Shown: positions 34,503 to 45,349, numbered from the stretch's first letter. The stretch is 64,000 bases of DNA from Lachnospiraceae bacterium (GCA_900759665.1 CAAEWE010000058.1:13729-77728); one strand, 5' to 3'. Numbers and translations are program-made. The notes: generated by a model from the sequence alone, not told the origin.

Positions 34503-35128
34503 CCTTTGTGAATTAATTCTTCCATTTCCTGTATGGAAAGTGCTCCGGACTGTTCTCTGCTTTTATGTATCACCAGATCATAATACTGCTTTCGCTGCTG
34601 TTCTGTCGGAAATGCTTTCTTTACCTGCGGCCGGATCTGCCCCAGCCTTTCATTTAATACCCCGAAATAATCCGGGATCTGTCCCTGCAGCTCCTGACGA
34701 AGCTTTTTGATCAATGCCGGACTGTTACCACCACTGGAAAATCCGGCTACAATATCCCCCTGTTTCACCAGAGACGGAAAATAAAAGCTGCATTTTTCCT
34801 TATCATCGACCACGTTTACCAAAATCCTCTCCCGACGGCAGTATTCCGATATTTCCCGGTTACACTCCTCATTGTCGGTCGCTGCGATCACAAAAAACTT
34901 CTGCTCCAAATCTTTTTTTTCATACCCACGGCACAATAGTTTCATCTGTCCGGAATATTTCCCGGTAAGATCACGGATTGATTCACATATCTCCAGGGAA
35001 ACCACAGTTATATTCACACCAAAGGGAAGTAATTCACGAATCTTGCGAAATGCCACATCGCCTCCCCCGACCACAAGGCATTCCTTTCCTTCCAGTTCTA
35101 TAAAAAACGGAAAATACGCCATATTCAT
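34487..35128 (-). CDS. precorrin-2 dehydrogenase / siroheme ferrochelatase domain protein
   Basis: A 213-residue protein related to Met8p and the N-terminal half of CysG. The Rossmann motif CLVVGGGDVAFRKI binds NAD; the C-terminal part contains SSGGNSPALIKKLRQEL. It converts precorrin-2 to sirohydrochlorin and may insert iron. The ATG at 35128 follows AAAGG by 7 bases. No other siroheme or cobalamin gene is near. Its 3' end overlaps the Pho-box array of pstS by 16 bases. Confidence 0.88.
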   Translation of the reverse strand: MNMAYFPFFIELEGKECLVVGGGDVAFRKIRELLPFGVNITVVSLEICESIRDLTGKYSGQMKLLCRGYEKKDLEQKFFVIAATDNEECNREISEYCRRERILVNVVDDKEKCSFYFPSLVKQGDIVAGFSSGGNSPALIKKLRQELQGQIPDYFGVLNERLGQIRPQVKKAFPTEQQRKQYYDLVIHKSREQSGALSIQEMEELIHKGFTQS

Positions 35129-35180
35129 TAACCAGCCTTTCTGCCTGTTTATTTTGAAGCTGTATCCGTGTTTTACGCAA

Positions 35181-36110
35181 CTAACGCAGGCAGATATATA
35201 CCACATAAGCGGCATACATGGCAAGCATGGAAATTCCCTCCCAGCGAACCAGCTTCTGCTTTGTCCAGGCAAAGCAGAGTACGATGATGCTCATAACCAC
35301 CAGCACAATGATATCTATGATATTTTCCATCTGGAAGACCATTGGATGAATGGCTGCTGCAACGCCAAGAACAAACAATATATTAAAGATATTGGAACCG
35401 ATGACATTGCCCAGTGCCATATCCACCTCATGCTTTCTGGCCGCCACGACAGAAGTAGCAAGCTCCGGCAGACTGGTACCAAATGCCACAATCGTCAGAC
35501 CGATCAGATTCTGGCTCATTCCAAAGGAAGCGGCGATTGCAGAAGTTGCATCTACAACAAGCTGACCTCCCGCCGCAATGGCTGCTCCACCTCCTACAAT
35601 ATACATAATACACTGCCAGACAGGACGGATCTCATATTCGTCCTCTTCTGCATTTTCGCTTCTAGCCTTCTGGGCAGACCGGATCATCCAGAGCAGAAAG
35701 CCAACAAACAAAACCAGCATAATAAATCCATCCATATGCCCCAATGTCATACCGAACCAGCCAAGAACCATCAGAATGACTGCCACGATTACAGAAAATG
35801 GAAACTCCCCCGTCAGAGTACTCCGGCTGACTGCCAGTGGACAAAACAAGGTACAAAAGCCACAGACCACCATCAGATTAAAGATATTGGAACCCACCGC
35901 ATTTCCTACCGCTACACCGGTATTACCCGCAATTGCTGCACTGATACTGACCGCACATTCCGGCAGACTGGTTCCCATGGCCACAATGGTCAGGCCAATG
36001 ATCAGGGAAGGTACCCGAAGCCGCTTGGCAATGCTGGAACTTCCATCCACAAAAAAGTCTGCTCCCTTAAGCAGCAAAACAAATCCTACCACTAACAATA
36101 AATAATCCAT
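35181..36110 (-). CDS. calcium/sodium antiporter, YrbG family
   Basis: A 309-residue CaCA-family exchanger with ten predicted helices. The two alpha repeats are clear: ALITIVAMGTSLPE-like (LTIVAMGTSLPECAVS, then GNAVGSNIFNL) in the first half and LTIVAFGTSLPELATS with GNVIGSNIFNI in the second. An acidic loop (SENAEEDEYE) separates them. It exchanges calcium for sodium or protons across the inner membrane. GAGG lies 8 bases before the ATG. It appears to be a single-gene unit between the siroheme gene and spoIVB. Confidence 0.92.
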   Translation of the reverse strand: MDYLLLVVGFVLLLKGADFFVDGSSSIAKRLRVPSLIIGLTIVAMGTSLPECAVSISAAIAGNTGVAVGNAVGSNIFNLMVVCGFCTLFCPLAVSRSTLTGEFPFSVIVAVILMVLGWFGMTLGHMDGFIMLVLFVGFLLWMIRSAQKARSENAEEDEYEIRPVWQCIMYIVGGGAAIAAGGQLVVDATSAIAASFGMSQNLIGLTIVAFGTSLPELATSVVAARKHEVDMALGNVIGSNIFNILFVLGVAAAIHPMVFQMENIIDIIVLVVMSIIVLCFAWTKQKLVRWEGISMLAMYAAYVVYICLR

Positions 36111-36208
36111 TTGATTTTCCTCTTTCTTTCAGCATATGAACAAATCTTATAGCACCAATCATGCTTTGTCAATGCGTGAAACAGAGAAATCCTGTATATT
36201 GGCAGCAT

Positions 36209-37525
36209 TTAGAGCATATTCTCCAGAAAGGTGGCATAGCCTCTGGTGACATCCCGCACAAACACATGGGTTACGGCTCCGATACATTTTCCGTTCTGCA
36301 GCAGAGGAGCCCCGCTCATTCCCTGTACGATCCCACCGGCCTTCTCAAGTAATTCCGGATCAGTCACATGAATCTCCATCCCTTTATTATCTCTAGAGGA
36401 AAGATTAATCTTCTCAATCTCCACCTCATATTCCCGCACTTTATCGTCCAACTGACATAATATCGCTGCCTTTCCCTTTTTTACATCCTGCCTGCATCCC
36501 ACCGCACAAGATGCTGACTCCCGAAATTTATATTGCTGATTGGAAATGATCCCCGTAATGCCAAGAGACGTATTGTTTCGTATCTCCCCCAGCCTGTTCT
36601 CTCTGCCCAGCTGAACCAGCCCCGCCAACTGCCCCGGAGTTCCGTTTTTACCTTTCACTACATGATCGATCTTTGCAGGATATAGTCCTCCATTCTGCAG
36701 ACGTATCAGCAGTTCCGTATCTGCATCGTTGATTCCGTGTCCCAGTGCCGCAAACTCATTTTCCTCTGTTACAAAAGTAAGTGTTCCAATTCCTTCCGTA
36801 TCCTCCCGCAGCCACGCTCCGATCTGATAAGTTCCGTTTTGTGCCAGAACTGGCGATAATTTTAGTTTTATTTTTCTGGAATCTCTTTTGACACCGAGGA
36901 TCACCTTTCCTGCTCCGCTCTTCTGGATCGCCTTGCTGACATCCCGGATCGTAACCACCGGCTGTCCATTCACCTCATAAATATAATCTCCGGTCTGTAG
37001 TTTATTGTAGGATGGCATCTTTTGATTTCCTTTGGAAACAGGTATCTTTCCTGTTCCCAGCACCATGAGTCCATCGGAATGGATATAGAGTCCCACGGCT
37101 TTTCCCACCGGCATCACTTTTGCTTCCTTGCGGACATCGATGGTGATCTTTTTGCACGGAATCATCCCAAACAGGCGCACCTCTCCCCGCATACTGCCGC
37201 ATTTCTGTGCAGTCACCGCCAATGGACCTGCCATACTGAACTGAATATGTTTTCCAACCTTCTGTGCATGGTCAATACTGACCTGTGCTACCTCCACTTC
37301 TGTCTGATCCACCCGTACCTGGGTAAAGGGAATCCCAAAATCTATATTTTCGATCCGGTTCTGAAAAAGAACGATTTCATCCGGGATACGGTTTCTCATT
37401 TCAAAATACCAGTACACCGCAGTAAACGCCACAACAACGATCAAAACTCCCAGCAGACATGACCGGTATATCCATTTCTGCCTCTGGGTCATACGATAAC
37501 TCTGTCTTGTATGTCTGGTATACAT
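36209..37525 (-). CDS. spoIVB: SpoIVB serine peptidase (S55)
   Basis: A 438-residue sporulation protease. An N-terminal helix (SCLLGVLIVVVAFTAVYWYF) anchors it in the forespore-side membrane. A PDZ domain lies in the middle (GDYIYEVNGQPVVTIRDVSKAI), and the S55 peptidase domain has its His in FAALGHGI and the Ser in GMSGAPLLQNGKCIGAVTHVFV. It signals from forespore to mother cell by cleaving SpoIVFA to activate sigma-K (family knowledge). The ATG at 37525 has AAGGAG 7 bases before it. It follows recN, as in other spore-formers, but spo0A does not follow it. Confidence 0.95.
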   Translation of the reverse strand: MYTRHTRQSYRMTQRQKWIYRSCLLGVLIVVVAFTAVYWYFEMRNRIPDEIVLFQNRIENIDFGIPFTQVRVDQTEVEVAQVSIDHAQKVGKHIQFSMAGPLAVTAQKCGSMRGEVRLFGMIPCKKITIDVRKEAKVMPVGKAVGLYIHSDGLMVLGTGKIPVSKGNQKMPSYNKLQTGDYIYEVNGQPVVTIRDVSKAIQKSGAGKVILGVKRDSRKIKLKLSPVLAQNGTYQIGAWLREDTEGIGTLTFVTEENEFAALGHGINDADTELLIRLQNGGLYPAKIDHVVKGKNGTPGQLAGLVQLGRENRLGEIRNNTSLGITGIISNQQYKFRESASCAVGCRQDVKKGKAAILCQLDDKVREYEVEIEKINLSSRDNKGMEIHVTDPELLEKAGGIVQGMSGAPLLQNGKCIGAVTHVFVRDVTRGYATFLENML

Positions 37526-37681
37526 TCCGTCACTCCTTCCATAAAGGTAAAACCAAAGAACATTTATATCATTATGATACAAAATGTTCTTTTCTATACG
37601 ATACCAGTAAAGAATGACGATCATTTACCGCAATATGTTATCCCGATTTACAAATTTATGCGGACAGTATAAAAAAGCCTC

Positions 37682-39370
37682 TCAGATCCCCAGACTGCTT
37701 TTGGCCTGCTCTGCCATCTGCTTCATCTCCGCCGCACTCTCCCTGACAGAATCCGTGATCTCCACGCCTCCCAAAATCCTTGCCAGCTCATTTACCGATT
37801 CATCGGTATTTAACCTGCGGATATCCGTGGAAGTATGATCCCTGTGGCTGCTCTTTTCGATCAGATAATGGGAATCTGCCATCGCTGCTATCTGTGCCAG
37901 ATGGGAAATACAGATAACCTGATGTGTATTGCCAATATAGGACATCTTCTCTGCCACCATCTGTGCCGTCCGTCCACTGATCCCTACGTCGATCTCATCA
38001 AAGATCAGCGTCGGTATCTCGTCATGCTGTGCCAGTACTGCCTTCACCGCAAGCATGATCCTGGACAGCTCTCCTCCGGATGCCGCCTCACCGATCGGCT
38101 TCCGGTCCATCCCCGGATTCGTGGAAAGCATAAACTCCACTTCATCCTGTCCATAGCGGTTCATATGTCCCAGCGGGCGCACTGCAATCTCAAACTGTAC
38201 CTGCAGAAAATTCAGCTCCTTTAAAGCTTTGACGATCTCCTGCTCCAGTCGCCGGCTGACCTTCCTGCGGATCTGCGTGATCTCCTCTGCCAGCCCCTGC
38301 AGCTTCTGCTCCTGCTCTGTCAGACGCTGCTGCAGACTCTCCCGGTACTCTGCATACTCCTCATAGCGTGCCAGCTTCTCCTGAAGCTTCTCCGCATATG
38401 CCTGTACCTGTGCCGTTGTAGCTCCATACTTCGCCTTGACGGTACGGATCAGGTCTAACCGGCTCTCCACCAGGGCAAGCTGCTCTCCTCCAGTCTCAAA
38501 ATCACTCATATAATCCGAGATATCCCGATTAAAGTCCATCAATAGAGAATCGATCTCCGATAACTGACTGTAAAACTCCTCCATCTGTGGACTAAACTCC
38601 GCCAGCCTGTGAAGAATACGGACACTCTGCCCCAACTGCTCTGCCGCCGTGGCATTGCCCTCCGCGGTCAGAGAATAAATCTCCCCCAGACCTGACGCAA
38701 TGGAAGTGGCATTGGACAGCTCTCTGTACTGCTCCTCCAGACGATCCTCCTCGCCATGTACCAGAGCAGCCTGCTCAATCTCCTCCAGCTCATACTTCAT
38801 AAAAGAAATCTCCCGGAGACGCTCCTCCTCCGGTATCTCCTGACCGGATAACTCCTGCAAAAGCTCCTGATATCCCCGGTAGCCCTCCTCCATCTGCACC
38901 AGACGGTCTCCAAGCTCCTCTCTGGCATAACGGTCCACGATCTCCATATGCTTTGCACTATGAAGAAGAGACTGCTGCTCATTCTGCCCATGAATATCGA
39001 TCATGATATCCGCAATGCGGCGTATCATGGAAAGTGTCACGCTCTCCCCATTGATGCGGTTAACACTGCGTCCGGCCATGATCTTACGGGAAATAAGGAT
39101 CTCGTCCTCCTCCATGGATATCCCCATCTCGCGAACCAGCTCCCGCTGCCGCCGTGTATCCGCCCGGAATGTAAGCTCCACCAGGGCATACTCTGCTCCC
39201 TTGCGGATCACGTCCTTGGGGCTTTTCTGACCCAGAGCCAGGTTGATCGATCCGATGATAATAGACTTTCCTGCACCGGTCTCTCCGGTCAGTACATTGA
39301 AATGATCGGAAAAGTCCACCTCCACCTCATCGATGATCGCCAGATTCTTTACATGTAAATTTACTAACAC
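37682..39370 (-). CDS. recN: DNA repair protein RecN
   Basis: A 562-residue SMC-like ATPase for double-strand break repair. Walker A GETGAGKSI near the N-terminus, a long coiled-coil middle (about residues 155-360), the signature SGGELSRIMLAVKAV and Walker B TLIFDEIDVGISG are all present. The start is a GTG at 39370 with AAAGGAG 6 bases before it. It is 108 bases downstream of the Big_2 gene and separated from it by a terminator; a promoter between is likely but not obvious. The usual neighbour argR/ahrC is absent. Confidence 0.96.
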   Translation of the reverse strand: MLVNLHVKNLAIIDEVEVDFSDHFNVLTGETGAGKSIIIGSINLALGQKSPKDVIRKGAEYALVELTFRADTRRQRELVREMGISMEEDEILISRKIMAGRSVNRINGESVTLSMIRRIADIMIDIHGQNEQQSLLHSAKHMEIVDRYAREELGDRLVQMEEGYRGYQELLQELSGQEIPEEERLREISFMKYELEEIEQAALVHGEEDRLEEQYRELSNATSIASGLGEIYSLTAEGNATAAEQLGQSVRILHRLAEFSPQMEEFYSQLSEIDSLLMDFNRDISDYMSDFETGGEQLALVESRLDLIRTVKAKYGATTAQVQAYAEKLQEKLARYEEYAEYRESLQQRLTEQEQKLQGLAEEITQIRRKVSRRLEQEIVKALKELNFLQVQFEIAVRPLGHMNRYGQDEVEFMLSTNPGMDRKPIGEAASGGELSRIMLAVKAVLAQHDEIPTLIFDEIDVGISGRTAQMVAEKMSYIGNTHQVICISHLAQIAAMADSHYLIEKSSHRDHTSTDIRRLNTDESVNELARILGGVEITDSVRESAAEMKQMAEQAKSSLGI

Positions 39371-39422
39371 CGCTTACTCCTTTCTCGCAGTTTACCGCTT
39401 CCCTTGTGGAAAGTATAGCATA

Positions 39423-39467
39423 AAGAAAACGCCTGTTCAAGGCTTTTCTCGAACAGACGTTCTTTTT
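39423..39467 (-). terminator. terminator after the Big_2 surface protein gene
   Basis: On the minus strand AACGTCTGTTC pairs with GAACAGGCGTT, followed by TTCTTT. It separates the Big_2 gene from recN. Confidence 0.85.
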
Positions 39468-39478
39468 GTGCAATTTGA

Positions 39479-42400
39479 CTAATTCAGACTGGTGATGGTA
39501 ACACGACATGCCATCTTACATCCGTTGACCGTCGCATAGATATATGTGGTACCTACGCTTCGTCCCACAACCTTACCATTGACTACCGTTGCTACTCTCT
39601 GATTCGATGAGTACCAGGTCGCTGCTGCTGTGGTTCCCTCCACCGTCAATGTCTCGGTATCATACTGGCGCATATTCAGGGTACTGCGGTTCAGGGATAC
39701 GACGTTGACCGCCACGGTCGAGGTGACGCCTCCGTCTGCCAGAATCGTAATGGTACAGTTTCCTGTTCCGGTCGCTGTTACCGTTCCATTTCCGGATACT
39801 TTTGCCACTCTGCGGTTATCCGATGCAAAGGAAATATTATCCGATGTGTTGTTCGGAAGCACGGAGTACGACAATTTTGTGGAATCTCCCGGCTTCAGGG
39901 TCAGATCCGTCTGTGCAACGACAATGCCGGTTGCCGGAACCTTTTCCGTCACCTTGATCACACAGACTGCCTTCTTTTTGCCTCCGTCCTTCGTGACTGC
40001 AGTGATCTTCGTTTCACCCTCTGCAATACCGCGAACCATACCATCATTCTCCACGGTTGCAATGCTTGTATCTGCTGAGCTCCATGTCACATTATGAAGT
40101 GTTGTGTTCTTTGGCTTCATGGATACATGCAGTTTTCTGGTACCTCCGACATAGCAGACTGCGTAGTTCGGTACGATCTGAATGGAGGATGCTCTCTGGA
40201 TGACACGTACCTTACAGCTTGCCTTCACCTTCAAACGATCTCTTGATACTGCTGTGATCGTTGTCATTCCAACCTTTTTCGCCTTAATTTTTCCCTTTTG
40301 ATTGACGGAAGCAATCTTTTTACGGGAGGTCTTCCAGCGGACAGCCGGTGTCTTTGTATTATTCGACCATACATTGACTTTCATGCGGTATGTAGTTCCC
40401 ACACCCATCCTGATACCTGTTTTTCCTAATTTGACCGTTGTGCGCAGGGTTGCCACGGTCACCTCACAGGTGGCTGTGACGTTATATCTGGTCAAGGTAC
40501 AGGAAATTGTACATTTTCCTTTTTTCAGACCTGTCACCTTGCCGTTTTCATTGACCTTGGCAATCGACGGATCGGAGCTCTGCCAGGTTGAGGCCGGATC
40601 TGCCTCTGCCGGTACGATCACTTTTGTGATAGTGAAGCTCTTGCCCAGTGCGATCTCTCTGGAAGAAGGCTTCAGAGTCAGGCTTACGCCCTCAATAACG
40701 GTTACATTACAATATACAACGATCTTTCCTTCATCGGACTGACAGATAATCGTTGCCGTACCTTTCTTTACAGCGGTAACAACACCCTTTTCATCGACTG
40801 TCGCAACATCCGGATCAGAAGACTGATACGTTACCTTCTGGTTCGTTGCATCTGCCGGGGTAAATACCGATGTGATCTGGAAGGTAGAACCTGTCTCTAC
40901 CTGCTGATCTGTTGGCGTTACATTAAAACTGATCACATTTACATATGCTTTTAACACCTTCACAGAGCAGGTCGCAATGATATTACCCTCGACTGACTGA
41001 CAGATAATGGTCGTATCTCCGATCTCCACACCGGTTACAAGACCATTTTCATCAACCGTTGCGATCTTCTCATTGGAACTGCTGTATTTGACCTTCTGAT
41101 TACTTGCATCTGCCGGAGTAAATACCGGTGTGATATAGAAGGTTTCACCAACACGTACCTGCTGTTCCTTTGGCTCTACCGTAAAGTCCTGTACCGGCAC
41201 CGGAGGCGTAACCACGGTTACCGTACATGTTCTGACAAGCTCTCCGTCATCAGAACGGCCAATGATCACTGCCGATCCCTCGCTGATACCATTTACAACA
41301 CCATTTTCATCAATGGTTGCAACAGTGTCATCCGAACTGTAAAAATAAACCTTCTGATTGGTTGCATCTGCCGGATCAAACACTGGTTCTACTGTATAAT
41401 TATCCCCTACATACAACTCTCTGTGAGCCGGTGTCAGTTTAAAATCAACTGCTTTCACCACAGCCGGTTCCACCGTGATCTTACAATAGATCGGATTCCA
41501 TACCGTTCCCGTGATCGGATCCTTATAAACGGCTCCAATCGACACGCTTCCCTCTGCCACTGCTGTCACAAGACCGTTGCTGTCAACGGTTGCAATACTT
41601 TCATCCGTAGATGACCAGCTCAGATTCTGATACGTTGCCGTCACCGGGTCAAAAATGCTCTCAATCTGGAGAGTATCTCCTACATGCATAGAAGCATTAT
41701 CAGGCTTTAACGTGATGTTTTTGGCTGGTACGTCCTGACTGATGACCTTTACCGTACAGGTGACTGCACCTACGATACCAAGATCCTCCGGCACACAGGT
41801 GATCCATGCTACTTCTCCTGCCTTCAGACCGGTGATATTACCATCGGCATCCACCGATACCACGTTACTGTTGGTAGATGTCCAGCTTACATTTGTATTT
41901 ACATGATCAGCCGGATCAAAGATCAACGCGTTCTTTAAGGATACGGTATCTCCCTCTTTGATCTCGTATTCATTCTGCGTAAATGACACAGAATTCAGCC
42001 GGTTACGGACATGTACTTTAATGATCTTAAAGACAGTTCCGTTTGCTACGGTGATGTTGGCATCTCCCGGTGCTACTGCGGTGATCGTGCCACCCTGCAC
42101 CTTGGCAATCTTCTCACTGTCCGTATTCCACAATAATGTACTGTCTGTGGCATCACTTGGTACGATCGTCGTCTGTACTGTGTACTGGTCACCGGCGATC
42201 ATATCAATTTCCTCTACATCCGTAATAATGTCTGTGACCGGATTCTTTTTAATATTAATACAACATCTTGCCACCAGATTATAAGGGTTAAATACCGGTT
42301 CTACAGAGATCCAGACGGTGTCCTCTTTCAACAGGGTTACTACACCATTCTCATCAACGGTTGCGATGGAAGGATCGCTGGTAGTCCATTTCAGCTTTGT

Positions 42401-44437
42401 ATTGGTTGCATTGGATGGAGAATACTTCGCCTTCAGAAATACAAAACCTGCTGACAGATATGTGTCCAGATTCTCCCCCTGTTCAATACTCAGTTCACTG
42501 ATCGCTGCCGTTACGGTAACACGACAGGTTGCATAGACGTTATTGTCCTTATTTAATACGGTAACGGTCGTGGTGCCTGTCTTGGTTCCGGCCGTCAGTT
42601 TTGCTTTTGTGTTTCCCTGCTGCGGCTCTACCTTTACCATGTCCGGATCTGCAGAGATCCAGGTCAGATTCTGCTGTCCGCTCAGACCGGAATCCAGATA
42701 ATCAACACTTCCAACTTCCATCTCAAGCTCTGTACGATCCAGAGGAATCGTCGTTGCTGAGGTGGTTACATAAATCTTACAGGAGGCAACTCTTGTAACG
42801 GCCTGATCATCGGTCCAGTAAAGACGGATCGTCACCGGACTGTCCGCTGCTGTTTCCTTCTTGGCGGTCACTGTCGCATACTGTGCGTTGGAGCTCATAG
42901 ACACATAAGTCTCATTTTCATCACTGGATTCCCAGCGGAAGGAACTGGAATCTGTATATACTCCGGAACCGATAATGCCGGTCAGATCCAGTTTTGAGCC
43001 CACTGCCATAGTTGCATTGGAGACATTTAACGAGAAGGTATCCGTTACATTGATCCGGACTTCTACCTCCTGTCCCTGACTGATCCCCGGAAGTGTCTCC
43101 GATGGCAGGGAATTGCATTTCACCCGGTAAACCGCAGTTCCCTTTGCCTCACCGGTAACGATCCATTTCTTATAATCTACAGATACCCATTTACCGGAAT
43201 TATCGACTTCAGAAAGGCTAAAATTGCTGCTCAGACTCTGCTGTGATATATTGAATGCCTCTGCCAGTTCATATAAACCGCCGATGTTGACGGTGACATC
43301 CTTATCCACAAACTTACCATTAACATCCGCATTAAAATATACCGGCGTGCATCCCAGAAATGTCTCGGAATCCTGAGCTGTATCAAAATCGGTGTATGTA
43401 CCCTTAACGTAGAACATAACAATATACTGTCCTGCTTTGGCATCCATCCGGAATGTATTGGTGGAACTGTCATAGACTAAGTTGGCATCGTCACCATTAG
43501 TTCCTTTATTTCCCAGAGAATCCCTTACCAGCGTTCTCTTTGTGCCACTTCTCTTGGCAATGACCCAGGTCACTTTATCGAGAACACCTTCCAGAGGATT
43601 GGAAGAGAATAATGCAGGAATCCATATCCTGTCATTCTTTTCCATGGTAATGATCCTGGAAGAATCGGAATCCAGCCTCTCCCCGGAGCTGCTATCCTTG
43701 CGGATCTCCGGCCGTACATATACGTCAATGGAATCGTTATATTCGTTTTTGCCATCGTTATATGTAACCGACAACTGTGTCTTACCGGCACCTACCGCCA
43801 TTACCAGAGGCTCTGCCGCTGATCCACTGACACGGATAACGTCTTCATTACTGCTATACCATACGGCATTCTGACTTGTTGCATCACCAAAGATCAGATT
43901 CAGCTTGCCGGTATCTGTCTTGGCATTTTTACCAAGATACAGCGTTTTCCCATAATCCATGACAATGGAACGTCTCGAATCACCGGTACGGATCTTTGTC
44001 ATCTTTGCCGGAGCATCAGAGGACAAAAACTCGTTGATAGAGAAAACCACATCAATGGCCACGTTTCTTGTCTCCACACTGCCATCCGCATGGGAAATGG
44101 TACAGGTCAGACCAACCTTACCCATGTTCTGCACAGAAACACTGACCTGACGTGTATGGGCAGTTGCCGGCTCTACTGTCAGGATCCCGGTGTTGGCACT
44201 GGTCCACTCACATTGGTCTCCGGCTGCATAGTCCGACAAGCCAAAAGTTGCCGTTGCACGACGAAGCTCATAGGTACCTGTGATAGGATTACCCTCATCA
44301 TCGATCACATCATAGTTTGCCGCCATGGATGAACGATTCATCCGATATCCTGTCATCACCAGAAAAACACCGAAAAATAAAATCAGTATTCCAAGTATCC
44401 ATGTCCTTTTTTTCATCATCCGGAATCGTTTCTTCAT
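39479..44437 (-). CDS. giant Big_2-repeat surface protein
   Basis: A 1652-residue protein, one of the largest in the window. After a basic start, a single helix (TWILGILILFFGVFLVMTGY) acts as signal anchor. The rest is a string of about a dozen bacterial Ig-like Big_2 domains of 80-90 residues, each with a phrase like SSDPSIATVDENGVVTALKKG and often LKWTTSD or TNQKVTYQSSD. The central copies are most alike, suggesting tandem duplication. There is no LPXTG sorting signal, so it stays tethered by its N-terminal helix or is released. Likely roles are adhesion or wall-associated scaffolding. It breaks the usual recN-nadK linkage. Confidence 0.88.
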   Translation of the reverse strand: MKKRFRMMKKRTWILGILILFFGVFLVMTGYRMNRSSMAANYDVIDDEGNPITGTYELRRATATFGLSDYAAGDQCEWTSANTGILTVEPATAHTRQVSVSVQNMGKVGLTCTISHADGSVETRNVAIDVVFSINEFLSSDAPAKMTKIRTGDSRRSIVMDYGKTLYLGKNAKTDTGKLNLIFGDATSQNAVWYSSNEDVIRVSGSAAEPLVMAVGAGKTQLSVTYNDGKNEYNDSIDVYVRPEIRKDSSSGERLDSDSSRIITMEKNDRIWIPALFSSNPLEGVLDKVTWVIAKRSGTKRTLVRDSLGNKGTNGDDANLVYDSSTNTFRMDAKAGQYIVMFYVKGTYTDFDTAQDSETFLGCTPVYFNADVNGKFVDKDVTVNIGGLYELAEAFNISQQSLSSNFSLSEVDNSGKWVSVDYKKWIVTGEAKGTAVYRVKCNSLPSETLPGISQGQEVEVRINVTDTFSLNVSNATMAVGSKLDLTGIIGSGVYTDSSSFRWESSDENETYVSMSSNAQYATVTAKKETAADSPVTIRLYWTDDQAVTRVASCKIYVTTSATTIPLDRTELEMEVGSVDYLDSGLSGQQNLTWISADPDMVKVEPQQGNTKAKLTAGTKTGTTTVTVLNKDNNVYATCRVTVTAAISELSIEQGENLDTYLSAGFVFLKAKYSPSNATNTKLKWTTSDPSIATVDENGVVTLLKEDTVWISVEPVFNPYNLVARCCINIKKNPVTDIITDVEEIDMIAGDQYTVQTTIVPSDATDSTLLWNTDSEKIAKVQGGTITAVAPGDANITVANGTVFKIIKVHVRNRLNSVSFTQNEYEIKEGDTVSLKNALIFDPADHVNTNVSWTSTNSNVVSVDADGNITGLKAGEVAWITCVPEDLGIVGAVTCTVKVISQDVPAKNITLKPDNASMHVGDTLQIESIFDPVTATYQNLSWSSTDESIATVDSNGLVTAVAEGSVSIGAVYKDPITGTVWNPIYCKITVEPAVVKAVDFKLTPAHRELYVGDNYTVEPVFDPADATNQKVYFYSSDDTVATIDENGVVNGISEGSAVIIGRSDDGELVRTCTVTVVTPPVPVQDFTVEPKEQQVRVGETFYITPVFTPADASNQKVKYSSSNEKIATVDENGLVTGVEIGDTTIICQSVEGNIIATCSVKVLKAYVNVISFNVTPTDQQVETGSTFQITSVFTPADATNQKVTYQSSDPDVATVDEKGVVTAVKKGTATIICQSDEGKIVVYCNVTVIEGVSLTLKPSSREIALGKSFTITKVIVPAEADPASTWQSSDPSIAKVNENGKVTGLKKGKCTISCTLTRYNVTATCEVTVATLRTTVKLGKTGIRMGVGTTYRMKVNVWSNNTKTPAVRWKTSRKKIASVNQKGKIKAKKVGMTTITAVSRDRLKVKASCKVRVIQRASSIQIVPNYAVCYVGGTRKLHVSMKPKNTTLHNVTWSSADTSIATVENDGMVRGIAEGETKITAVTKDGGKKKAVCVIKVTEKVPATGIVVAQTDLTLKPGDSTKLSYSVLPNNTSDNISFASDNRRVAKVSGNGTVTATGTGNCTITILADGGVTSTVAVNVVSLNRSTLNMRQYDTETLTVEGTTAAATWYSSNQRVATVVNGKVVGRSVGTTYIYATVNGCKMACRVTITSLN

Positions 44438-44483
44438 TTTCTTCCCCCGTTCTCAGGAATGCATTGGCGTCAGCACACGCTAA

Positions 44484-45227
44484 TTACTCATCCCAGTTAT
44501 GATAAACATCCTGCACATCGTCATCCTCTTCCAGAAGATCCAATGTTCTCTGCAACTGCCTGATATCATTTTCGTCTGTCAATGTAACATAAGTCTGTGG
44601 CAGCATTGTGACCTCCGCACTGGCCATTGGAATTTTTGCTGCCTCAACCGCTTCTCTTACGGCACTGAAATCATCCGGAAGAGTAATGATCTCATAGCTG
44701 TCCTCTTCCTCTGCAAAATCCTCTGCTCCCGCATCCAGTGCAAGCATCATCAGATCGTCCGCACTCAGAGTGATATCCGCATCCTCTAACTCCTCTTTGG
44801 AAAGGATGATCTGTCCCTTCTCATCGAACATATAAGAGACGCAGCCCTGTGTTCCAACGCTTCCGCTTCCCTTTGTGAAAGCATTTCTGACATTGCTGGC
44901 CGTACGGTTTTTATTGTCGGTAAGAGCCTTTACGATGATTGCCGTTCCGCTTGGACCGTAACCCTCATATGTAACCTCTTCATAATTTACGGATGCAGCA
45001 TCACCGGCTGCCTTCTTAATTCCACGCTCAATGGTATCGTTTGGCATATTATTTGCTTTTGCCTTTGCAATCACATCACGAAGTCTGCTGTTGTTGGCCG
45101 GATCCGGTCCGCCTTCCTTTACTGCAACAGCGATCTCACGGCCAAGGATTGTAAATACTTTTCCTCTTGCTGCATCGTTCTTTTCCTTCTTGTGTTTGAT
45201 GTTGGCAAATTTTGAATGTCCTGACAT
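44484..45227 (-). CDS. yebC: YebC/PmpR family protein
   Basis: A 247-residue member of the YebC family, starting [25 protein letters not shown] and containing [15 protein letters not shown] and [23 protein letters not shown]. Members have been described as transcription regulators and as translation factors easing ribosome stalling at proline runs. The ATG at 45227 follows GGAGAG. It lies 122 bases after nadK and 46 bases before the Big_2 gene. Confidence 0.95.
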   Translation of the reverse strand: MSGHSKFANIKHKKEKNDAARGKVFTILGREIAVAVKEGGPDPANNSRLRDVIAKAKANNMPNDTIERGIKKAAGDAASVNYEEVTYEGYGPSGTAIIVKALTDNKNRTASNVRNAFTKGSGSVGTQGCVSYMFDEKGQIILSKEELEDADITLSADDLMMLALDAGAEDFAEEEDSYEIITLPDDFSAVREAVEAAKIPMASAEVTMLPQTYVTLTDENDIRQLQRTLDLLEEDDDVQDVYHNWDE

Positions 45228-45349
45228 AATAAAACTCTCCTTTAATCTTTCTAGCCGGGAATATATCCCGTAACTTATATATTTTATCACCTTTCACGGT
45301 TCCTGTCCACGAAACATTTTTATCCGTTTCATGCCAGTCCGTAAAAAGA

